A stretch of 10,108 nt of DNA, taken from assembly GCA_024276775.1 (NCBI GenBank), contig JAJRWO010000278.1:1-10108 (forward strand), given 5' to 3'. This DNA is from Gammaproteobacteria bacterium. GTDB lineage: Bacteria; Pseudomonadota; Gammaproteobacteria; Tenderiales; Tenderiaceae. A model generated the notes under the pieces. That model was given only the letters and a program-made list of their open reading frames with translations, made no database searches and was not told the origin of the DNA. Both the position numbers and the translations under genes were made by a program. Numbering within the stretch: position 1 is the stretch's first letter; the number at the start of each line of letters is the position of its first letter. Shown here in pieces: positions 1 to 6,266 of the stretch.

Positions 1-1744
1 CATTAGCGATACCTAAGCCCCGTAACGCAGCCACCATCATTCCTTGTACAACAAGATCATCATCAACCACAAGCACCGAGCCAACATTCGTTTCAATTGC
101 TCTTTTGACTGCTGCTTTGGTCTGACTTTTTTCCAGCTCTACCAAAATTTTCTTCAATCTTTTTTCCAACACCTCAACCTGGCATTCAAGTTTTTTAATC
201 AATGGCACAGTGGCAGCCAGGTCATTCTCTTTTGCTAATAGCTCTATTTGCCGGCACACATTCGCGGCAATATCCGCCCCAATTGCAGACATGGAAGATT
301 TGAAACGGTGCGCCCAAAAGTCTAATTTGGCGGCATCATTATTATCATAAGCAGAATGAATTTCGGCCAGGGCCTCTGGCTGTGTCTCCAAAAAACTCTT
401 GATCACATCCTGTCTTTCAACATCATTCGAGACCATTTTACTCAGCCTGGATATGTCTAATTCAGCAGTCTGCGGAGCTGCTTGCGGCATAGGCGCTGGC
501 TCAGCGTCAGCCGTTTCCTCCGCCAGCCAACGACTGATTGTTTTTTTCAATACCTTAATATCCAGGGGTTTGGAGATATAATCGTCCATTCCCGCCTCAA
601 GGCAACGCTGCTGTTCACCATCAAGCACATTTGCTGTAACGGCATCAATCACCGCTTGTCTATCACCTGGATGAATGGCTGCAATAAAGTTTTCATAGCT
701 TGTTTCAAGCATTCCTTCTTTATCGCCAAACAGAGGTTCTATCCGCTCTGACCAATACAGCTCACCCGTCTGTATATCCCAGTCCCAAGTACCGATATTG
801 GCAAAAACCTGGCTACGACGCAAACGCTCGTCACTATCACGCAGTGCTTTTTCCGTTGCGATACGATCCCGCACAATAGCAACAAAATGAGGTCGCTGTG
901 CATCAGACAAAACATACTGCAACACGACCTCCACGGGAAAGCTCATGCCTGACTTTTTGCGATGAATCGTGGTAAACGTTAGCGACTCTTTTTCGCCTTC
1001 AAGCAATGGTCTGAGCATCTGCTGAAACTGCACCTCATCAATCAAAGGTTTGATATCAACCGGACTCATTTTATACAATTCATCAGGTGAATAACCCAGC
1101 TGCTGAATAGCTGCCAGATTGGCATAGGTGAACAGCAAGGTTTTTGGATCAATAAAGAAAACATTATCATGAACCTGGTCCAGCACCCGCCTTAAATGCT
1201 GCGACTGGCCTTCACCCTTGTGCGGCTTTTTATTGGCTCGCGTTAACTCAACAATCCGACCATACGTTTCCGTTAGAGGCTTGAGATATTCAATTAAGGT
1301 TTGATCATAGCCATTATCACCATTAGCCAGACCTATCATGCCAACCACTTTTTCACCAGACATCACAGGCAGCGCTAAAAAGGCATTCAGCGATGTGCAA
1401 CCATCGAATAAATCCAGGTGACCAAAATCAGTCGCCGGGTGGTTTTCGATAAGTGCCTCGGCATGGAGTAATACAGCAGCGAATACCCCATGACACGAAT
1501 CCACTTGATCGCCATTCGATGCATCTTCACGCCAGGCAATACCTTGGCATGCATGCACCTTAAGAAATGGCTGGGCGTCAGTTTCTCTCAGCACTTCGCC
1601 GATAAAACCGTGTTCACTCTCGCTCAATAACAGGAAGTCTGCCAGCATATTTTCAAACAGCTGGCCGTCCCCAACATCAAACATAAAATGACCTTGTGCA
1701 TTGCTAATCGCTGTCAATAGCGCATTAGCCTTCCGCAGGCTCAT
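1..1744 (-). CDS. Hybrid phosphorelay signalling protein (GAF-PAS-PAS-receiver tail-Hpt-receiver), kinase core missing, 3' end outside window
   Basis: My translation from ATG 1744 stays open for 581 codons to the left edge. A GAF domain covers residues ~15-160 (GFIGEV, GMIGLANG). PAS 1 covers ~182-290 (DNVFFID, ANLAAIQQLGYS). A second PAS, PAS_3-like, starts at ~297 (GTWDWDIQTGELYWS) and runs to HPGDRQAVIDAV near 369. The next residues, TANVLDGEQQRCLEAGMDDY then ISKPLD, are the tail of a receiver domain, with its conserved Lys at 392. An Hpt domain follows at ~430-525; AHRFKSSMSAIGA places the phosphoryl-accepting His at 479. A charged, probably coiled-coil linker at ~515-550 leads to a second receiver (VLVVDDD, acidic residues 561-563), cut by the edge. 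The rest of PAS 2, HisKA, HATPase_c and the first ~75 receiver residues, expected between PAS 2 and the tail in this family, are absent without a frameshift. The start is firm: TGA precedes it in frame and AAGGG lies 7 nt upstream. As written, the protein could relay phosphate through Hpt but could not autophosphorylate. Confidence 0.88.
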   Translation of the reverse strand, partial: MSLRKANALLTAISNAQGHFMFDVGDGQLFENMLADFLLLSESEHGFIGEVLRETDAQPFLKVHACQGIAWREDASNGDQVDSCHGVFAAVLLHAEALIENHPATDFGHLDLFDGCTSLNAFLALPVMSGEKVVGMIGLANGDNGYDQTLIEYLKPLTETYGRIVELTRANKKPHKGEGQSQHLRRVLDQVHDNVFFIDPKTLLFTYANLAAIQQLGYSPDELYKMSPVDIKPLIDEVQFQQMLRPLLEGEKESLTFTTIHRKKSGMSFPVEVVLQYVLSDAQRPHFVAIVRDRIATEKALRDSDERLRRSQVFANIGTWDWDIQTGELYWSERIEPLFGDKEGMLETSYENFIAAIHPGDRQAVIDAVTANVLDGEQQRCLEAGMDDYISKPLDIKVLKKTISRWLAEETADAEPAPMPQAAPQTAELDISRLSKMVSNDVERQDVIKSFLETQPEALAEIHSAYDNNDAAKLDFWAHRFKSSMSAIGADIAANVCRQIELLAKENDLAATVPLIKKLECQVEVLEKRLKKILVELEKSQTKAAVKRAIETNVGSVLVVDDDLVVQGMMVAALRGLGIAN

Positions 1745-1795
1745 TCATTCACCCTTATCAACATTAGAAATAAATGTTTACTTCAATAAAACACC

Positions 1796-1807
1796 TTCAT
1801 TAATGAA
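1796..1807. repeat. Perfect 12-bp palindrome TTCATTAATGAA upstream of the signalling gene
   Basis: TTCATTAATGAA is a perfect palindrome about 52 bp upstream of the ATG of the signalling gene. Its right part belongs to AATGAATGA (1802-1810), which is an inverted match to TCATTCATT (1741-1749) over the gene's start codon. The position would suit an operator for a dimeric regulator, but in AT-rich spacer DNA this could be chance. Confidence 0.3.
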
Positions 1808-1842
1808 TGAACGGAATATTGAGTCCAGAGCAGCCAACCTCT

Positions 1843-1903
1843 GCGTTTAAACCCTTCGCAATAGCCCACTATTGCGGACGCATTTCGCCTGGGTCTTGAA
1901 TGC
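1843..1903. repeat. Nested inverted repeat (structured element) between gloA and the signalling gene
   Basis: An inner stem CGCAATAG (1857-1864) / CTATTGCG (1869-1876) encloses the loop CCCA: 8 perfect pairs. Outside it, GCGTTTAAACCC (1843-1854) pairs with GGGTCTTGAATGC (1891-1903) over 12 positions with one bulged C (1895). Two of those pairs are G-U wobbles only if the plus strand is the RNA; in minus-strand RNA they become C-A mismatches. No T-run follows on either side, so it is a poor fit to an intrinsic terminator for gloA, although it sits where one would be. A REP/MITE-like dispersed repeat or a structured RNA are alternatives. Confidence 0.5.
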
Positions 1904-1975
1904 TTTATCTCTCAACTTTTCTCATCCACAATTCATTAGAGACGCTCTGACAACACACAACATCTTCTTATCTTC

Positions 1976-2359
1976 TTAACGGCCCTCTATTAGCTCAACT
2001 TTATAACCATCTGGATCTTCGACAAAAGCGATCACTGTGGCTCCATGCTGCATCGGCCCCGGCTCACGCGTCACCTTGCCGCCGCGGCGCTTCAGTTCAT
2101 CACAGGTGGTATAGATGTTATCGACACCCAGGGCAATATGACCATCACCATTGCCCAGGTCATAGCTGTCTGTACCCCAGTTATAGGTCAGTTCAATCAC
2201 CGCAGTGTCTGACTCTTCACCATAACCAACAAAGGCTAAAGTAAATTTTCCGTCTGGGTAATCTTGTTGCCGAAGCAGTGTCATTCCCAGCACATCAGTA
2301 TAGAACTCGATTGAACGTTCCAGGTGGCCGACACGCAGCATAGTGTGTAACAGGCGCAT
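1976..2359 (-). CDS. gloA: Lactoylglutathione lyase (glyoxalase I)
   Basis: Converts the hemithioacetal of methylglyoxal and glutathione to S-lactoylglutathione, the first step of cytosolic methylglyoxal detoxification. The 127-residue protein begins MRLLHTMLRV and ends near FVEDPDGYKVELIE, matching E. coli-type metal-dependent GloA throughout. All four metal ligands known from E. coli GloA are present at the same numbers: His5, Glu56, His74 and Glu122. I chose ATG 2359 because the family starts at MRLLHT and AGGA (2373-2370) lies 10 nt upstream; an in-frame TTG at 2368 would add three residues but leaves no room for that site. It is the last gene of the argG-ppnP-gloA cluster, 12 nt after ppnP. 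The lack of the longer C-terminal tail seen in E. coli (135 residues) is minor. Confidence 0.96.
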   Translation of the reverse strand: MRLLHTMLRVGHLERSIEFYTDVLGMTLLRQQDYPDGKFTLAFVGYGEESDTAVIELTYNWGTDSYDLGNGDGHIALGVDNIYTTCDELKRRGGKVTREPGPMQHGATVIAFVEDPDGYKVELIEGR

Positions 2360-2369
2360 AATATTCAAG

Positions 2370-2373
2370 TCCT
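2370..2373 (-). promoter_or_regulatory. Shine-Dalgarno of gloA, overlapping the ppnP stop codon
   Basis: AGGA on the minus strand is formed partly from the TAG stop of ppnP (2374-2372) and lies 10 nt before the gloA ATG. It favours ATG 2359 over the upstream TTG and suggests translational coupling. Confidence 0.6.
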
Positions 2374-2683
2374 ATTTAAAATGACAGATGTAGTCCAACA
2401 ACTCACCCACTTCAATCTCAAAGTGAGAGTTGCCAGGGACATTAAAGCTTTCGCCGGCACAATACTCAGACCAATCCTGGCTGTCGGCTAGTTTGATCTT
2501 ACAACGCCCCTGGGTAACTTCCATCACTTCAGGCGCTTCGGTTGAAAAGCGATAGTGACCCGCCTGCATAATACCCAGCGTTTTCATCTCACCCTTAGCG
2601 GTCACTATCGAGCGGCTGGTGACCTTGCCGCCGTGATAAACATTGGCCTTTTTCTGGATTGTTGCACTTGAATATTCCATCAT
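2372..2683 (-). CDS. ppnP: Pyrimidine/purine nucleoside phosphorylase PpnP (YaiE/DUF1255 cupin)
   Basis: A 103-residue single-domain cupin of the YaiE/PpnP family, which splits a range of nucleosides with phosphate into free base and ribose 1-phosphate. Recognisable family segments are VYHGGKVTSRS (residues 15-25), YRFSTEAPEVMEV (44-56), the region around DWSEYCAGESFNVPG (70-84) and the C-terminal LLDYICHFK; E. coli YaiE (94 residues) has closely similar blocks. A longer reading from 2716 would overlap the end of argG with residues foreign to the family. ATG 2683 has AGG (2692-2690) 6 nt upstream; ATG 2680 immediately after it is an alternative giving 102 residues. The gene begins 7 nt after the argG stop, so it is almost certainly co-transcribed with argG and gloA. 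A metabolic reason for grouping it with arginine synthesis is not evident. Confidence 0.92.
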   Translation of the reverse strand: MMEYSSATIQKKANVYHGGKVTSRSIVTAKGEMKTLGIMQAGHYRFSTEAPEVMEVTQGRCKIKLADSQDWSEYCAGESFNVPGNSHFEIEVGELLDYICHFK

Positions 2684-2689
2684 AAAACG

Positions 2690-2692
2690 CCT
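2690..2692 (-). promoter_or_regulatory. Shine-Dalgarno of ppnP, overlapping the argG stop codon
   Basis: The minus strand reads TAGGCG, where TAG (2693-2691) is the argG stop and AGG the putative ribosome site, 6 nt before ATG 2683. It supports that start and coupling of ppnP translation to argG. Confidence 0.5.
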
Positions 2693-3911
2693 ATTGCTGA
2701 CGCTTTTTAGCCGCAATACGCAAGCGCAAGGCGTTCAGTTTAATAAAGCCTTCAGCATCTTTCTGATCGTAAGCACCGGCATCATCTTCAAAGGTTGCAA
2801 TTTCTGCGTCGAACAAAGAATCACTGGCAGAGCGACGCCCCACAACCATAACATTGCCTTTATACAGTTTTAGGCGCACATCACCATTGACGTTCTGTTG
2901 TGACTCATCAATCAACGCCTGCAACATAGTACGCTCGGGTGACCACCAATATCCATTGTAGATCAGCTCGGCATAACGTGGCATCAACTCATCTTTCAGG
3001 TGCGCTGCTTCGCGATCCAACGTCAGTGACTCGATAGCACGGTGGGCTTTTGACATAATGGTGCCCGCAGGCGTTTCATAACAACCGCGTGATTTCATGC
3101 CGACAAATCGATTTTCAACAATATCGGCACGGCCAATACCGTTTGTGCCACCCAGCTTATTCAGATAAACCATCACCTCTGCTGGCGTCATTGGTTTGCC
3201 ATCGATAGCAACAATATCGCCTTTAGCGTAAGTGAGCTCAATCTCGCTGGCCTGATCGGGTGCCTCTTCCGGCGAGACTGTCCAGCGCCACATATCCGCC
3301 TCAGGCTCAACCCATGGGTCTTCCAGTATATCGCCCTCGTAAGAGATATGCAGCAGGTTGGCATCCATGGAATAAGGTGATTTTTTCTTGGCCTGTTGAT
3401 TTTCGATCGCAATACCGTGTTCAGCGGCATATTGCATTAGCGACTCACGCGAACTCAAATCCCACTCACGCCAAGGGGCAATCACCTGCACCCCCGGCAT
3501 CAAGGCATAAGCGCCTAGTTCGAAACGAATCTGATCATTACCTTTGCCCGTCGCACCATGAGAAATAGCACAAGCCCCTGTTTCCTGGGCAATTTCCACC
3601 AAACGTTTGGCGATTAGCGGACGAGCAATCGAGGTTCCCAGCAGGTACTCACCTTCGTAAATGGCATTGGCACGAAACATGGGAAAGACAAAATCGCGGG
3701 CAAACTCTTCGCACAGGTCTTCGATGTAAATTTCTTTAACTCCCATCGCCACGGCCTTGGCACGAGCCGGCTCTACCTCTTCGCCCTGACCAATATCAGC
3801 CGTAAATGTCACCACCTCACAGCCATATTCAAGCGCCAACCACTTAACGATAATGGAAGTATCCAGACCACCGGAATAGGCCAAAACGACTTTATTTATT
3901 TTTTGCGACAT
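2691..3911 (-). CDS. argG: Argininosuccinate synthase
   Basis: Joins citrulline and aspartate with ATP (to AMP and PPi) to form argininosuccinate, the penultimate step of arginine synthesis, in the cytosol. The 406-residue length fits the common ~400-residue form rather than the longer E. coli-type enzyme (~447). The N-terminal ATP pyrophosphatase P-loop AYSGGLDTS is at residues 11-19, followed by FTADIGQGEE (36-45), YLLGTSIARP (89-98) and SHGATGKGNDQIRFE (117-131). The synthetase domain includes GIGRADIVENRFVGMKSRG. Start ATG 3911 gives the canonical N-terminus MSQKINKVVLAYSGG; the ribosome site upstream (GAGTGAG) is modest. It is first in the cluster with ppnP (7 nt gap) and gloA. A TATAAT box stands ~37 bp upstream; I could not convincingly identify ArgR boxes. 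No frameshift or missing key residue was seen. Confidence 0.98.
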   Translation of the reverse strand: MSQKINKVVLAYSGGLDTSIIVKWLALEYGCEVVTFTADIGQGEEVEPARAKAVAMGVKEIYIEDLCEEFARDFVFPMFRANAIYEGEYLLGTSIARPLIAKRLVEIAQETGACAISHGATGKGNDQIRFELGAYALMPGVQVIAPWREWDLSSRESLMQYAAEHGIAIENQQAKKKSPYSMDANLLHISYEGDILEDPWVEPEADMWRWTVSPEEAPDQASEIELTYAKGDIVAIDGKPMTPAEVMVYLNKLGGTNGIGRADIVENRFVGMKSRGCYETPAGTIMSKAHRAIESLTLDREAAHLKDELMPRYAELIYNGYWWSPERTMLQALIDESQQNVNGDVRLKLYKGNVMVVGRRSASDSLFDAEIATFEDDAGAYDQKDAEGFIKLNALRLRIAAKKRQQ

Positions 3912-3948
3912 GTTTCAAATCTCACTCAAGTCCTCGAACAGGGGCGCA

Positions 3949-3954
3949 ATTATA
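3949..3954 (-). promoter_or_regulatory. -10 box of the argG-ppnP-gloA promoter
   Basis: The minus strand reads GGGTATAATTGCG, a consensus TATAAT 37 bp before the argG ATG, implying a leader of about 30 nt. The hexamer 17 bp upstream (TGCTGT) is a poor -35, so activation or an unusual -35 is possible. Confidence 0.6.
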
Positions 3955-4039
3955 CCCGAAACACCGACGCGACAGCAGCCCCGCTAGACCTCTGCGTTGC
4001 AATCCAGAAAACTTTCAACCTTCACCCCGTAGGCCAAAC

Positions 4040-4068
4040 CTGAGATACTCTTTCAGCCAATCTATACA
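4040..4068 (+). promoter_or_regulatory. Weak candidate promoter for the kelch lipoprotein gene
   Basis: CTGAGA (4040-4045) and TATACA (4063-4068) are spaced by 17 bp and each match sigma70 consensus at 4 of 6 positions. They lie ~31 bp before the ATG. Chosen by eye; chance is possible. Confidence 0.3.
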
Positions 4069-4098
4069 GGCTAGCCATCTTGCTGAAATGGAATCAAA

Positions 4099-6204
4099 AT
4101 GCTGCTCAAAAATCATTTTTCATCGTTTTTAGTCTTACCTCTGGTTTTCACCCTCTCTGGCTGTGGTGGTGGCGGCTCCGGCACGACAACGCCAGATGGC
4201 TTACCGCTGGCACTGCCTTCTGAGACAACCGTTAAAGCCTGGATTGGCCCAACCAACACAGAAGTCACACTGGCCACCACAGCCGCAGGGCTAACGTTGA
4301 CTCGCTCCACAGACAGCAACTGTGACCTGAGTGATTACGCCACTTGTGATGTCGGCCAGCAGGATATTCTGACATCAGACGTTATTACGGATACCGCCGC
4401 CAATATCAACCAAGCGGCCTGGTATTGGCTGCAATATAACGCTGAAACCAGCCAGGCACTCACCGTTGCGCCAAGTAAATTTACCCCCCGCTCATATCAC
4501 CAGGTAACGATCTTTAACAACAAACTCTGGCTGGTAGGTGGCTGGGGCCGGGAATATAACAGTGATGTATGGTCATCCTCAGACGGCATTAATTGGGTAC
4601 TGGAAACAGCCAATGCCGGTTTCAGCCCCCGCTCAAAACATCAAGTCATCACCTTTGATGACAAGCTGTGGCTGATTGGCGGCCGGGATGGCTCAGCTAT
4701 GCTCAACGATATATGGTCATCCAGCGATGGTATTGAATGGCTTAAAATAAACTCATACGCCAACTTCTCTGCTCGCACCGGTCATACCGTTACCTTTTTT
4801 ATGGACAAACTTTGGCTGGTCGGTGGCCAGGATGGTATCGACCAAAGTAACGAAATATGGTCATCCACCGATGCCATCAATTGGACAAAGGAAACAGTCA
4901 GCGCTCACTTCCCAAAACGTGACGGCCATCAGGTGATCAACTTTGACAATAAGCTTTGGCTGATTGGTGGCTCAGATGGCAACAGCTATAAAAATGACAT
5001 CTGGTCATCAAACGACGGCAGTCGCTGGACACAAGTCGCTGTTAATGCATCCTTCAGCCCCCGTTCAACACACCAGGTTATTCAATTTGAAAACAAGCTG
5101 TGGTTGATCGGCGGGCTCGACGGCTCATTCAAAAATGATGTCTGGTTTTCTGAAAATGGAATTGACTGGATAAAAGCAACAGATAGCGCTGATTTCAGTC
5201 AACGCATCAATCATCAAGCAGTGACCTTCAACGGTGAACTTTGGCTAATTGGCGGCAATGCAAATGGTATTCGCCAGAATGACGTTTGGTCATCCGGCGA
5301 TGGAATCAACTGGCAAAAGCAAAGCAATTCAGTCGCCTTCAGCAATCGTAACGCTCACAAAAGCGTTGCCTTTAACAATAAATTATTTTTTATTGGTGGT
5401 GAAACCGATGACTCACTCAGCGCAGAGGTCTGGTCATCAGAAGACGGCATCGATTGGTCTCAGCAAACCGCCACAGCCGGTTTTGGCCCCCGCGCCTATC
5501 ATCAAGCCATCAGTTTTAACGACAAACTATGGTTGATTGGCGGCAATAATGGAATAGATAACAATGATATCTGGTCATCAACAAATGGCATTACTTGGCT
5601 TGAAGAAAGCTCTGCTGCGGCATTTTCTGACCGTTCAGGACATCAAATTGTATTATTTAAAGGCAAACTGTGGCTCATTGGTGGCCGAGATGCAGGCACA
5701 AACAAAAATGACATTTGGTCATCCAGCGATGGCATCAACTGGTTCGAGGCAACCGCCAATGCTAACTTCAGCCCGCGCAGTTCACACCAGGTGGTTCTAT
5801 TCGATGACAAGCTTTGGTTAATTGGCGGCTATGACGGCAGCAATAAAAATGATATCTGGTCATCTGACGATGGCATCAATTGGGTTGAAACAACGACAAC
5901 AGCCAGTTTTTCTGGCCGGACAGGCCACCAAGTCGTATTTTTCAAAAATAGACTCTGGCTCCTTGGTGGCAAAGATGGCTCATACAAAAATGACATCTGG
6001 TACTCCGAGGACGGCACCAACTGGACACAGGAAACAAGCAGTGCAAGCTTCAGCGGCCGCTTCGGCCATGAGCTCACCCGCTTCGACAACAAGCTCTGGC
6101 TAATCGGTGGAATCACTGAAAACGGACGAGAAAATGACGTTTGGCGCTCAGAAGATGGTGTCATCTGGCGTCAGGCATACAAGGGAACCGTGTATTCTCA
6201 ATAA
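4099..6204 (+). CDS. Predicted lipoprotein with twelve kelch-type beta-propeller repeats
   Basis: A 701-residue predicted surface or periplasmic protein of unknown function. Residues 1-22 are a lipoprotein signal peptide: Lys4, a hydrophobic core, then lipobox LSGC with Cys22, followed by a glycine/serine tether (GGGGSG). Residues ~44-118 form a small module with Cys75 and Cys83 (STDSNCDLSDYATC) that resembles fibronectin III-like modules of environmental gammaproteobacteria. From residue ~128 to the end are twelve tandem repeats of 46-48 residues. Each has the pattern FSxRxxHQVxxFxxKLWLIGG, 7-10 variable residues, then NDIWSSSDGINW. The GG plus downstream Trp is kelch-like, while SSDGxxW resembles an Asp-box one residue short. 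Twelve blades would suit two six-bladed propellers. ATG 4099 is the only start that leaves a signal peptide; its ribosome site (TGGA) is weak. It is divergent from argG and convergent with the glycosyltransferase. The ligand is unknown; carbohydrate or protein binding are guesses. Confidence 0.9.
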   Translation: MLLKNHFSSFLVLPLVFTLSGCGGGGSGTTTPDGLPLALPSETTVKAWIGPTNTEVTLATTAAGLTLTRSTDSNCDLSDYATCDVGQQDILTSDVITDTAANINQAAWYWLQYNAETSQALTVAPSKFTPRSYHQVTIFNNKLWLVGGWGREYNSDVWSSSDGINWVLETANAGFSPRSKHQVITFDDKLWLIGGRDGSAMLNDIWSSSDGIEWLKINSYANFSARTGHTVTFFMDKLWLVGGQDGIDQSNEIWSSTDAINWTKETVSAHFPKRDGHQVINFDNKLWLIGGSDGNSYKNDIWSSNDGSRWTQVAVNASFSPRSTHQVIQFENKLWLIGGLDGSFKNDVWFSENGIDWIKATDSADFSQRINHQAVTFNGELWLIGGNANGIRQNDVWSSGDGINWQKQSNSVAFSNRNAHKSVAFNNKLFFIGGETDDSLSAEVWSSEDGIDWSQQTATAGFGPRAYHQAISFNDKLWLIGGNNGIDNNDIWSSTNGITWLEESSAAAFSDRSGHQIVLFKGKLWLIGGRDAGTNKNDIWSSSDGINWFEATANANFSPRSSHQVVLFDDKLWLIGGYDGSNKNDIWSSDDGINWVETTTTASFSGRTGHQVVFFKNRLWLLGGKDGSYKNDIWYSEDGTNWTQETSSASFSGRFGHELTRFDNKLWLIGGITENGRENDVWRSEDGVIWRQAYKGTVYSQ
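4480..6189 (+). repeat. Twelve in-gene tandem repeats of about 141-144 bp
   Basis: These encode the kelch blades. The best-kept DNA core encodes (N)D(I/V)WSS, with gatatctggtcatc and close variants recurring at most blade ends. DNA divergence between copies is substantial, so the array looks old rather than freshly expanded, though recombination between copies remains possible. Confidence 0.85.
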
Positions 6205-6228
6205 CGCCAAAAAACCGGAGCAAAACCA

Positions 6229-6248
6229 TGACCGTCGAATGACAGTCA
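6229..6248. terminator. Hairpin between the convergent kelch and glycosyltransferase genes
   Basis: TGACCGTC (6229-6236), loop GAAT, GACAGTCA (6241-6248): 7 of 8 pairs with one C/A mismatch. On the minus strand it lies 19 bp past the glycosyltransferase stop and is followed by TTTT and then TTTTTT with GC interruptions. It could be a weak terminator for that gene; it has no T-run in the plus direction. Confidence 0.35.
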
Positions 6249-6266
6249 ACACTGCCCCATTCATTC

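Noticed and set aside
44..751. Plus-strand open frames across the left-edge region
   Set aside because: They are antisense to a continuous minus-strand frame with clear Hpt, receiver and PAS motifs, and their translations show no recognisable domain.
3188..3568. Open frames overlapping argG on both strands
   Set aside because: argG is intact with all its motifs; these are out-of-frame shadows with low-complexity, basic or proline-rich composition.
1837..3998. Shared 11-mer ACCTCTGCGTT at 1837-1847 and 3988-3998 as a dispersed repeat
   Set aside because: The flanks do not align beyond a nearby GCAGCC at different spacing, and one 11-bp match in two AT/GC-mixed spacers is weak evidence.
3912..4098. 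ArgR operator in the argG leader
   Set aside because: I looked for paired ARG-box-like palindromes (TGAATnnnnATTCA type) and found none convincing.
5249..6164. Additional open frames inside the kelch gene, both strands
   Set aside because: They arise because the repeated DNA gives repeated shadow frames; the main frame carries the signal peptide and all twelve repeats.
4480..6189. CRISPR-like array
   Set aside because: The repeats are ~142 bp, divergent, contiguous and in frame within a coding region; there are no short identical repeats with unique spacers.
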